Source: a virus. From it: a stretch of 36,483 bases of DNA. Shown here one piece after another: positions 1-7,970 of the stretch. A program made the translations under genes and the position numbers. The stretch is from IMG/VR virus record IMGVR_UViG_3300031539_000138, positions 1 to 36,483 of that record; one strand, 5' to 3'. Positions within the stretch are counted from its first letter, which is position 1; the number at the start of each line of letters is the position of its first letter. Under the pieces are notes generated by a model. It worked only from the letters and a program-made list of their open reading frames with translations. It ran no database searches and was not told the DNA's origin.

Positions 1-1
1 G

Positions 2-1441
2 CCACTAGTCTATCCTTTTTACATTAAGCTGAACGATTTAACCAATGTCAGCGTTGCTTCTCCAACGGATAATTACGTACTTACATACGATGCTGCAACG
101 AAACTTTGGGGGGCAGAGGTTACGGCTGCTGGTGATGCCTTTACCGTTAAAATTGACGCTGGAGCGACTGCTGGTTATTTGGGAGCGGCTTATAGTGATG
201 GCGTTCTCAGGGTTGACCAGAATGAATTGACATACACGGATGGCGGGAACTTTATTACTCTTGGGCTTGCGGATCACGATACGGCACGCACGGCTTTAGG
301 GCTTGCAATAGGAACTGACGTACAGGCCTATGACGCCGACCTTACTACCTATGCGGGGATTACCCCATCGGCTAATGCACAGACTCTTCTCGCAGAAACA
401 TTTGCTCAGATGCTAGCCTCTATTGGAGGGCAAGCTTCCGACGCCAGCCTTACAAGTATTGCAGGACTTACTTATGTTTCTGGTAGTTTCATAGCCTTAA
501 CTGCTGAAGATACCTATACTGTCAGAACCTATGCACAAACTTTATCAGACATTGGTGGACAGGCCAGTGATGCGGACTTAACAACATTAGCAGGTTCAAC
601 TGCATGGAGATTATTCTATTCTGATGGTTCAAACGTTATTACTGAACTAGCTTTGGGGACAAGCGGGCAATATCTCAAAGCCAACGGAACAACGTCTGCT
701 CCGACTTGGGATACACCTGGAGGTTCTGATACTTTTGCAGGTTTTCAGATAGATGGTGTATCTCAAACAGCAGTTGCCCCAACTTTTGATTTTGACGGGA
801 CCGCTTTTAGTATAGTAGAAAACCCTGATAATGATTTTGATATTAATATTGTTGCTGCCACTGATGAAATAGCTGGAAAAGTAGAATTAGCCACAACGGC
901 TGAAACTACGACTGGGACTGATGCTACTAGAGCGGTAACTCCTGATGGGCTAAAAGATGGATACCAGGGGTCGGCTAACGTTACAACCCTTGGAACAATC
1001 GGGACAGGAACATGGGAAGGAACGGCTGTTGATAATGCTCATGTGGCTGGATTAAACCAGAATTGTTTGACTACTTCAGATATTCAACATGCCGATATTT
1101 ACCACACGGGTTTTATCGGCACAAATTATTACGATAATGGAAATTCAGGGGCTTCCATAACTATTGATTGGAATAATGGCAATCTTCAGTATGTGACTTT
1201 AACTGCTGTCGGGGTTGACATAACTTTCACAGAACCCCCGCATCCAGGAAAATGTGAACTATGGATAATCCAAGATGGTACTGGTAGCAGAACAATTGAT
1301 TGGGAACATGAGATAAGTCCGAAGTGGCCTGGGGGCGTTGAGCCAACCTTGACCACGACTGCTGCTGCGGTGGATGTTATTTGTTTTACATACATAGGTG
1401 GAACGACATATAGAGGATTATATAACGGCGATTTTAAATAA
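2..1441 (+). CDS. Tail fibre-like protein, 5' partial
   Basis: The frame is open from base 2, so the N-terminus lies outside the window; about 479 residues are present. The sequence is rich in Thr, Ala, Gly and Asp and low in Lys and Cys, as in phage fibre shafts. Two imperfect repeats of the form IGGQAS-DA-LT--AG occur near bases 422-468 and 551-600. A later stretch (GKVELATTAETTTGTDATRA, then VTPDGL) matches the ATxxE-TGTD-RAVTP signature seen in many tail-fibre shafts. The C-terminus is a beta-rich tip. It is the first visible gene of the rightward virion operon and is followed by a hairpin and a beta-helix gene. The fibre role is inferred from composition and motifs; the receptor is unknown. 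Confidence 0.75.
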   Translation, partial: PLVYPFYIKLNDLTNVSVASPTDNYVLTYDAATKLWGAEVTAAGDAFTVKIDAGATAGYLGAAYSDGVLRVDQNELTYTDGGNFITLGLADHDTARTALGLAIGTDVQAYDADLTTYAGITPSANAQTLLAETFAQMLASIGGQASDASLTSIAGLTYVSGSFIALTAEDTYTVRTYAQTLSDIGGQASDADLTTLAGSTAWRLFYSDGSNVITELALGTSGQYLKANGTTSAPTWDTPGGSDTFAGFQIDGVSQTAVAPTFDFDGTAFSIVENPDNDFDINIVAATDEIAGKVELATTAETTTGTDATRAVTPDGLKDGYQGSANVTTLGTIGTGTWEGTAVDNAHVAGLNQNCLTTSDIQHADIYHTGFIGTNYYDNGNSGASITIDWNNGNLQYVTLTAVGVDITFTEPPHPGKCELWIIQDGTGSRTIDWEHEISPKWPGGVEPTLTTTAAAVDVICFTYIGGTTYRGLYNGDFK

Positions 1442-1450
1442 ATAGAGAGC

Positions 1451-1476
1451 GGGAAGGAAGCTGTAACTTCCCTCCC
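1451..1476 (+). other. Intergenic stem-loop
   Basis: GGGAAGGAAG, a 6-nt loop (CTGTAA) and CTTCCCTCCC can pair at 9 of 10 positions (one A-C mismatch) in the short gap between the fibre and beta-helix genes. No T-run follows, so it is not a standard intrinsic terminator. An mRNA-processing or stability element, or a leaky attenuator, is possible. The next gene has GGAG at 1489 and ATG at 1500. Confidence 0.5.
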
Positions 1477-1499
1477 TAACCCTTGACTGGAGACAAAAC

Positions 1500-3143
1500 A
1501 TGATCGTAAAGCGACCGATATCAAAGGCTTTTATCATTTTAAGTCTTTTCGCAATATTATTACTAGGATTTTCTACATTTGGATTTTCTACAATTTATTA
1601 TGTGAACACTGCCGCTGATGCTGGTGGTGATGGGACAACTCAAGAATTAACAGGGGAACACTGTGCTTTTAAGACTATTGCACAGGTTAATGCGGCATCT
1701 CCTGCGGCTGGTAGTTCTATTCTATTTAATAAGGGGAATGAGTGGCGAGAGAAACTGACTGTTCCTACTTCTGGGTCTGACGGTAGCCCGATTACTTTTG
1801 GGGCTTATGGGAGTGGGAATGACCCGATTATTAATGGGGCGGATTTGGTGACAACTTGGAGTGATGAGGGAAGTAATGTTTGGAGTGCCACTCTTGCTAC
1901 TGGACCCAATATCGTCTTTTTTGATGGAACTAAAGGCACTAATGATGTTACGCCTGATACTGATTATGACTGGTACTATGATTCTAATACTTTATATATA
2001 TATTCTACATATGACCCCGATACTGCTTATACAGATCCTGGAATAGAAACGGCAAAAAGGGATGGATTTCGATTAGATAATAAGGATTATATAACTATAC
2101 AAAATCTTCATATGACTCACGCCGACTGGCACGGGATAAAACTTCAAAATGGAGCAAGTAATGTTATCATAGATACTTGCACGATTGATTATTGCAGAGT
2201 CGATGGCATATGTTGCAATGATTCAGATGGGCCAGCAATAGATAGTGTAACAATTCAAAACTGTACAGTTTCATATTGTGATGAAACTGGAGTTTCTGTT
2301 GGTCAATATGCTACAAATTGGACAATTTATAATAATAATGTTCAATATTGTGATGAGTCTGGTGTGAATTCAGCATCAGGGATAGGAGTATGGGGGAATA
2401 ATGCTACTTCTGGTGGGCATATAATTCAGAATAATATAGTTAAAAACAATTGGCATGGAATACATATAGACCAAGTAGCAACAAGTTGTACTCTTCGATA
2501 TAACTGGGTTGAGAGCAATAATAATGAAGGTATTTTCATGGAAAAGGTTGTAGGTGATGAAGTTTATTATAATATTTCAATTAATAATGCCGCAAATGGC
2601 ATTGGATTGAACGGGGTAGCTGGAGACCCGTGTAACGAACAGAAAATTTATAATAACTTATGTTACGGAAATGGTAACTATAATATTTGTGTAGGAGGTA
2701 ATGGGGCTAATAGCGTATGTAATAATATTATTAAAAACAATATTTGTGATAATGCTACTTATCTTGAACTTTGCGCAAGAGATGGTGGTGAAAATGATGG
2801 CACAAATGGGAGTGGAAATGTTTACGAATATAATTGCTTCGGAACAGAATACACCGATTTTATAAGGTGGGGAGCAACCGATTATTCTACTTATGATACT
2901 TGGGAAACAGCCTATAGCGGCTCAACCTATTCAGTAGAATCCGACCCCCTTATGACCGACCCTGCCAATGACAATTTCAAACTCAATCCTCATTCACCCT
3001 GTGTCAATGCTGGGACAGACGTATCGCTGACAGAGGATTACGAAGGATTGAAGATTCGGCATGCCCCAGACATAGGGGCATATGAGAACCAAACTAATGC
3101 ACTGTTCTTTGCATGGAATTTATTTAAACAATGGTGGTATTAA
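1500..3143 (+). CDS. Secreted-looking right-handed beta-helix protein
   Basis: 547 aa. Residues 1-9 are basic and 10-30 form a long hydrophobic stretch (AFIILSLFAILLLGF), as in a signal peptide or signal anchor. A typical beta-helix entry follows (IYYVNTAADAGGDG), then an aromatic lead-in module at 113-184 ending DPDTAYTDPGI. Roughly residues 190-470 carry many short Asn/Ile-rich coils such as ITIQNL, VTIQNCTVSYC and NNIVKNNWHGIHI, the pattern of pectate-lyase-like parallel beta-helices. The C-terminus (PHSPCVNAGT, DIGAYE) is the usual closing motif of such proteins. Depolymerase or adhesin activity on host glycan is inferred; no catalytic residues are assigned. A signal peptide is odd for a virion protein. 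The lead-in module recurs in the next gene. Confidence 0.75.
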   Translation: MIVKRPISKAFIILSLFAILLLGFSTFGFSTIYYVNTAADAGGDGTTQELTGEHCAFKTIAQVNAASPAAGSSILFNKGNEWREKLTVPTSGSDGSPITFGAYGSGNDPIINGADLVTTWSDEGSNVWSATLATGPNIVFFDGTKGTNDVTPDTDYDWYYDSNTLYIYSTYDPDTAYTDPGIETAKRDGFRLDNKDYITIQNLHMTHADWHGIKLQNGASNVIIDTCTIDYCRVDGICCNDSDGPAIDSVTIQNCTVSYCDETGVSVGQYATNWTIYNNNVQYCDESGVNSASGIGVWGNNATSGGHIIQNNIVKNNWHGIHIDQVATSCTLRYNWVESNNNEGIFMEKVVGDEVYYNISINNAANGIGLNGVAGDPCNEQKIYNNLCYGNGNYNICVGGNGANSVCNNIIKNNICDNATYLELCARDGGENDGTNGSGNVYEYNCFGTEYTDFIRWGATDYSTYDTWETAYSGSTYSVESDPLMTDPANDNFKLNPHSPCVNAGTDVSLTEDYEGLKIRHAPDIGAYENQTNALFFAWNLFKQWWY

Positions 3144-3777
3144 AATGACCGTAAAAGAAATTAGAGATAAGGTAAGGATTCACATTGATGAGTCTACGAG
3201 CAACTCTGAAAGTTTGACAGACGCACAAATTAACAGCTTGATAGCAGATGCTACAGAAGAGGTTGCGTCTCTCTTCCTGACTTTAGACGATTCTTTTTAT
3301 ATTACTGATGCAACTTTTACTATACTGGCAAATATAGAAACATATGATTTACCTACTGGCTTTCTCCGCATTAAAGAATTAAGAGATGATAAGAAAAACC
3401 CCATTTTTAGATTGTACGAAATTGGGAAACGAAGTAACTTTTTGAATATTGGACATACAGTACGATATTACTTCCAACATGGGAAAATAGGATTCCTGGC
3501 CATCCCTTCCGCAAATGCGACATATCCATACAAATATATTAAGGCTGCTGACGTTTTAGCCCTAACGGCTAATGGGGATGACCTTGTCACTACCTGGGCA
3601 GACAATGGTTCTAATGTATGGAAAGCTGACTTAGTAACCGAACCTACCTACGTCTTTTTTGATGATGTACAGGGAACAAAGAGAGCATCGATAGCAGCCT
3701 GTACTGAAGCAAACGATTGGTTCTGGGCTGCCAGTGTGCTTTATGTCTATTCGACAACTGACCCCGATACTGCTTAT
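2012..3777 (+). repeat. Shared module copies in adjacent genes (19-nt identical core)
   Basis: The module spans 1836-2051 in the beta-helix gene and about 3577-3798 in the adaptor gene. Within it, 19 bases are identical at 2012-2030 and 3759-3777 (TGACCCCGATACTGCTTAT). The proteins also share LVTTW, GSNVW, VFFD and DPDTAY-DPGI in the same order and spacing. This indicates duplication or exchange between neighbouring virion genes. Confidence 0.8.
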
Positions 3778-4023
3778 GTCGACCCTGGAATTAAGGCATC
3801 AGTAAGAACTCTGGATGATGTAGTGCCAGACGTACCCGCATACCTTGGTCATACTTTAATTTCTATTGTGGCTGCTCTCCTGGCTATGGATATGGACGAA
3901 GAGACAAGTTCGTATTTGATTAATAAGAAGCGTGATTTGGAGAGGCAAATTATTGACTTATACAGCCAGAGGAACACCGATTTTCCGAGGATGGTTGAAA
4001 GCGACCCAGATTTGGAGTTGTAA
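3145..4023 (+). CDS. Head-tail adaptor-like protein with inserted module
   Basis: 292 aa. I chose ATG 3145, one base after the upstream stop, because the longer frame would lie inside the beta-helix gene. The N-terminus (KVRIHIDES, LTDAQINSLIADATEEV) resembles phage adaptor/connector proteins of the T7 gp11/P22 gp4 type, and the C-terminus (VVPDVPAYLGHTLISIVAAL) resembles their closing helices. Residues 145-218 are a separate module ending YVYSTTDPDTAYVDPGI, closely similar to residues 113-184 of the preceding beta-helix protein. It sits where adaptors usually have only a short loop before the PDVP helix. The adaptor assignment fits the nozzle-like gene downstream; it rests on motif recall, not a search. 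Confidence 0.6.
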   Translation: MTVKEIRDKVRIHIDESTSNSESLTDAQINSLIADATEEVASLFLTLDDSFYITDATFTILANIETYDLPTGFLRIKELRDDKKNPIFRLYEIGKRSNFLNIGHTVRYYFQHGKIGFLAIPSANATYPYKYIKAADVLALTANGDDLVTTWADNGSNVWKADLVTEPTYVFFDDVQGTKRASIAACTEANDWFWAASVLYVYSTTDPDTAYVDPGIKASVRTLDDVVPDVPAYLGHTLISIVAALLAMDMDEETSSYLINKKRDLERQIIDLYSQRNTDFPRMVESDPDLEL

Positions 4024-4025
4024 TT

Positions 4026-4727
4026 ATGCAAGAACTATATAAAAACAAAATTTGGCTACGACAGAAATATATAGATGGGGAATATTCTATACGCACCATA
4101 GCAAAGTTATGTGGTGTTTGCTATGGAACAATACAATATTGGTTAAAAAAATTTGATATTTCTAAGTGTCATAGAATGGGAAATATTATGGCTAATAATA
4201 CATATCGAAATAAAGATTGGTTATGCCAAAAATATGAAAACGAGGAACTTTCTACACTTGCTATAGCAAAATTATGCAGTGTTGATGATGGAACAATTTG
4301 GCAGTGGTTAAAGAGATTTAATATTCCACGAAGAACAATAGGGGATGCAGAAAAATTATATTATTTAAAAAATCCAGGCATTCAAAAGGGTGAAAATGAC
4401 CCTAATTGGAAGGGTGGGCGGCTAATAAAAAATGGTTATATTCAAATTCTTAAATCAGATCATCCATACGCAAATAACTGTGGTTATATTTATGAACATC
4501 GGCTTATCATGGAGAAAAAACTGGGTAGATATTTAACTAAGGACGAAATAGTACATCATATCAATGGCATTAGAGATGATAACCGCCCTGAGAACCTCGT
4601 TATTGAAGATAGGGAAACACATCAAACAGGTTATATCGGGGGTTATCAAGTTGGCACAACAACAGGATATATTAAAGCCGTGTCTGAAATAGCAAAAAGT
4701 TTAGCATCTAATGCTCGGGGGTATTGA
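4026..4727 (+). CDS. HNH homing endonuclease, copy 1 (two HTH units)
   Basis: 233 aa. It has two N-terminal helix-turn-helix units of the same kind, about residues 4-48 (IAKLCGVCYGTIQYWLKKF) and 57-100 (IAKLCSVDDGTIWQWLKRF). A WKGGR linker follows, then an HNH_3-type nuclease core with EHRLIMEKKLGRYL, DEIVHHINGIRDDNRPENL. The HH and downstream N are the expected HNH residues. The other three copies in the window have one HTH unit. The gene sits between adaptor and glycosyltransferase genes, same strand, 2 nt after the adaptor stop. Its 3' end (CTCGGGGG) supplies the ribosome site for the next gene, which overlaps it by one base. A free-standing homing endonuclease is the likely role; its target is unknown. 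Confidence 0.9.
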   Translation: MQELYKNKIWLRQKYIDGEYSIRTIAKLCGVCYGTIQYWLKKFDISKCHRMGNIMANNTYRNKDWLCQKYENEELSTLAIAKLCSVDDGTIWQWLKRFNIPRRTIGDAEKLYYLKNPGIQKGENDPNWKGGRLIKNGYIQILKSDHPYANNCGYIYEHRLIMEKKLGRYLTKDEIVHHINGIRDDNRPENLVIEDRETHQTGYIGGYQVGTTTGYIKAVSEIAKSLASNARGY

Positions 4728-6163
4728 TGATTTATGATTTAGGAAAACTTATAAAAAGGCTAAGCATAGTGATGATTGTGAAGAATGAAGAATCCTGTCT
4801 TGCGAGGTGCTTGGATTCTGTTAAGGGTGCTGATGAAATAATAATTTGTGATACGGGCTCCACTGACAAAACAATCGAAATAGCCAAAAAATATACGAAC
4901 AAGGTTTATACGGATTATAAATGGAACGATAATTTTGCAGAAGCCCGGAATCATGCAAAAAGCAAAGCAACTGGTGATTGGATATTGAGTATAGATGCAG
5001 ATGAAGTCTTGGCTAAAGATGGAATGGCAGAAATACAGAAAGCAATCCAGCGTTCTAAAATTAATAGAATTGCAGTCCACATGGAATATGCAACTGGCGG
5101 CTGGTGGTGGTTTCCAAGGTTATTTAAGAACGATGAAACCAATTGTTGGGCAGGGGCTATTCATAATTATCTTATGCCGATTGGCCCATATGAAGAAAGC
5201 AAGATTAAAATTATTGTTTATTCTAGCCTTAGTCATCTAAATGATGTTGATAGGACTTTACGAATATTGAAAAAGGAAGTAACAGATAATCCGCAATCCT
5301 CAAGAGAATTTTTTTACTTAGGGAGAGAATATATATATAGGCAAAATTGGATTGCAGCCCTTTATTGGCTTGAGCGGTATATTAACCTTGGTGGTTGGAC
5401 AGCAGAAAGAGCAGATGCTTTTCTGTTTATAGCAAAAGCATTATTTAAGTTACGTAGAAGGGACGAGGCAAAAACGGCTACTTTAGAGGCGATAAAAATA
5501 AATGCGGATTTTAAAGAGGCTATTGAATTTATGGCTTATATCTCCAGTAAAGAGAATAAAGATAGGTGGCTGTTGTTTGCGGAGTCGGCTAAAAGCAGGC
5601 ATGTATTGCTTAATAGGACTGTAGTAGAGCGTGATGCTGATTATTACAATGAGCTTTTTGCGAATAATTCTGATATGAGTCGATATGCCAACATTGATAA
5701 AAAAGTTGCCAAGACGGCAAAAGGGACAGTTCTTGAAATAGGCTGTGGAACAGGTGAGTTAGCAAAACGCTTACCTAAAGAACGATATTATGGATTCGAT
5801 TTTAGTAAAACAGCAGTGGGCATTGCCAATCATCCGCATATTTGGGAAGGAAATGCGTATCATAAGAAAAATTATAACGGCCGCAGTTATGATACTTACG
5901 TTGCCCTTGAAGTGTTAGAGCATGTAGATGATTATAAAGTATTAGAGCATCTCCCCAAAGGAAAACCAATTATATTTTCTGTGCCTTCTTTTCCAGACCC
6001 TTCACATTTACGATTCTATACTGAGGAATCAATGCGAAGAAGATATGAAGGTCATATAGACATTAAAAATGTTACGAGATTTAACATTCATGCTAAAGGT
6101 TGGGAAGAGAGTGAACCCGATACGAATGATTATATTTTGTTAGTAGAGGGAATAAGAAAGTAA
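4727..6163 (+). CDS. Family-2 glycosyltransferase fused to a methyltransferase
   Basis: 478 aa from ATG 4727, with GGGGG five bases upstream. Residues about 10-110 are a GT-A glycosyltransferase: LSIVMIVKNEE, IIICDTGSTDKT, and SIDADE as the metal-binding DxD-type motif. The middle (about 180-275) is helical and TPR-like (FFYLGREYIYRQNW, FLFIAKALFKL). The C-terminal part is a class I SAM methyltransferase: VLEIGCGTGELAKRL (motif I), YYGFDFSK, and VALEVLEHV. The order GT, TPR, methyltransferase suggests transfer of a sugar that is then methylated, on a virion protein or host surface glycan; the substrate is inference. It lies inside the tail-gene run, next to the nozzle gene. Confidence 0.85.
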   Translation: MIYDLGKLIKRLSIVMIVKNEESCLARCLDSVKGADEIIICDTGSTDKTIEIAKKYTNKVYTDYKWNDNFAEARNHAKSKATGDWILSIDADEVLAKDGMAEIQKAIQRSKINRIAVHMEYATGGWWWFPRLFKNDETNCWAGAIHNYLMPIGPYEESKIKIIVYSSLSHLNDVDRTLRILKKEVTDNPQSSREFFYLGREYIYRQNWIAALYWLERYINLGGWTAERADAFLFIAKALFKLRRRDEAKTATLEAIKINADFKEAIEFMAYISSKENKDRWLLFAESAKSRHVLLNRTVVERDADYYNELFANNSDMSRYANIDKKVAKTAKGTVLEIGCGTGELAKRLPKERYYGFDFSKTAVGIANHPHIWEGNAYHKKNYNGRSYDTYVALEVLEHVDDYKVLEHLPKGKPIIFSVPSFPDPSHLRFYTEESMRRRYEGHIDIKNVTRFNIHAKGWEESEPDTNDYILLVEGIRK

Positions 6164-6164
6164 C

Positions 6165-7970
6165 ATGAAACGCAAAAAAAACTTAACCGCATCCCCAGAA
6201 TATGACTTTAGCGGGGGTCGGATTGCAGCAGCTTCCCGGACTAAATTACATCCATCTCAACTTATTACAGCAAAAAATATTAATATCTTAGTTGATGGTG
6301 CGGCTGAAGTTCGGGGGGGATATGAAAAAGTTTCTACCGTTGCTTTCGGAGCAATTATAGACCGGTTTCTTCATTTTAAAACGCCTGAGTATGACAAGAT
6401 TATTGCATACGGTGGGGCTCATGTTAAACGGTTAGATACTGGTACTCCTGATGTTTGGACACCTCTTTCAGCTGCCATGCCGGACACAGATGATTACAGG
6501 TCAATGGTTATTGCTAAAGAAATGCTTTATATCGGTGCGAGTGATGCTACAGGGGTACGTAAATATTATCCAGCCGAGACGGTTTTGTGGCCTGCAGGCA
6601 TAACAAAACCCGCAGCTAAAGTCCAGAAGTCATCAGATGAAGATGGAAACCTCACGGGTGATTATTACTATTACTGGACATATTATAATTCTGTTACTGG
6701 TGAAGAGAGCGACCCCTCCCCTATCGCTGACAAGATAACAGTGGTGGCCAAGAAAGTAACCCTAAGTGATTTTGTTGCCAGCCTCGATGCACAAGTAGAT
6801 AAAATAAATATCTATAGAAACACAAGCGGGGTTTCTGAAAATTTTTATGTTGGTCAGAAAGACAACGATGCTAATAATTATACTGACGACTGCAAGGATG
6901 ACGATATTGGAGATGCAATAAGTTTTAGGAATGGTATTCCCCCAAAGTCAAATATCATGTTGTATTATCTTAATCACATGCTATATGTGGATTCAGAGAA
7001 TCCCACACGACTTTATTATTCTGAACCATTCAAGCCTGGTTCAGTCCACGCAAATAATTATTGGGGCATAGAAGAACAAAATGGTGGAGAAATTCTGGCG
7101 TTGGTCCCCAGTTACGGCAATATTGTCGTTATTAAGTCAAATGGGGTAGTTTGTTTGCATTTTAATGCTGAGTTTCCAGAGGATAGTATTTATACCCTTA
7201 TTGCTGCTGATTATGGGGGTGTTAGTTCTGCATCTGCAACTAATATAGGGGGGGATGTTATTTTTCTCTCTTCAGAAGGATTAAAAATAGTTACTGATGC
7301 GGGAAGCAGGGTAAGTGATATCGTCACTCCTATTGAGGGGGATTTTGGGACTAAGCCATTGATGCCGATTACTAATATATTTAGAGACTGTTTTCAAGCC
7401 ACGCTTTCAAGAGCTGTCGGTGTCTATTACGAATTCAAAAATCAATATCACATATCAGTTCCATATTATACTGAGGGTGATAATGATATGACTATTGTTT
7501 GGCATAGGGATTCAAATGTTTTTACTGTTCACGAAGATTTTAATGTTAAGGCTGGTGCTTTGTATAATGAATACAATCGTCTTTTAATTTATCGTTCACA
7601 TAATGACCAATATATTTATTGCCATGATAAAGGTAATACAGACGATACTGCGGCCATTGATTTTGAGGTTCAAACGGGGTGGCATGGAATAAATGATATT
7701 CCCGATAAAAAACGAATACGTCTTGTTTTCCTTACGGTTTATGGCACAGATGGTTTTGTGTTGAATTATGAGATTTTTAAGGGTTTTGAGGAAACGGCCA
7801 CAGCAAGGACAATCACACATGACGGTTCTGGGGGGGCTTCAAATGCGGCAATATATCGTCATGGAGTAAGAATAAAAGGCAGGGTATTTTCTACTAAATT
7901 TTATGGCAGTGTGAGTTTGCCAACGGGGATTAGCGGGTATCAATTTTTCTATCAACCTAAGGCATTATAA
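6165..7970 (+). CDS. Nozzle/tail-hub-like structural protein
   Basis: 601 aa. The N-terminus has DFSGGRIA, a P/Q-rich turn, KNINILVDGAAEVRGGYEKV, the pattern of podovirus tail nozzle and tail-stabilising proteins (T7 gp12/P22 gp10 type). The rest is beta-rich with propeller-like units such as MLYIGASDATGVRKYYP, LYYLNHMLYVDSENPTRLYYSE and GGDVIFLSSEGLKIVTDAG. There is no signal peptide or enzyme motif. It starts one base after the glycosyltransferase stop and overlaps the next gene by one base. The assignment is based on N-terminal pattern, length and the adaptor-like gene upstream; a generic tail protein is the alternative. Confidence 0.55.
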   Translation: MKRKKNLTASPEYDFSGGRIAAASRTKLHPSQLITAKNINILVDGAAEVRGGYEKVSTVAFGAIIDRFLHFKTPEYDKIIAYGGAHVKRLDTGTPDVWTPLSAAMPDTDDYRSMVIAKEMLYIGASDATGVRKYYPAETVLWPAGITKPAAKVQKSSDEDGNLTGDYYYYWTYYNSVTGEESDPSPIADKITVVAKKVTLSDFVASLDAQVDKINIYRNTSGVSENFYVGQKDNDANNYTDDCKDDDIGDAISFRNGIPPKSNIMLYYLNHMLYVDSENPTRLYYSEPFKPGSVHANNYWGIEEQNGGEILALVPSYGNIVVIKSNGVVCLHFNAEFPEDSIYTLIAADYGGVSSASATNIGGDVIFLSSEGLKIVTDAGSRVSDIVTPIEGDFGTKPLMPITNIFRDCFQATLSRAVGVYYEFKNQYHISVPYYTEGDNDMTIVWHRDSNVFTVHEDFNVKAGALYNEYNRLLIYRSHNDQYIYCHDKGNTDDTAAIDFEVQTGWHGINDIPDKKRIRLVFLTVYGTDGFVLNYEIFKGFEETATARTITHDGSGGASNAAIYRHGVRIKGRVFSTKFYGSVSLPTGISGYQFFYQPKAL

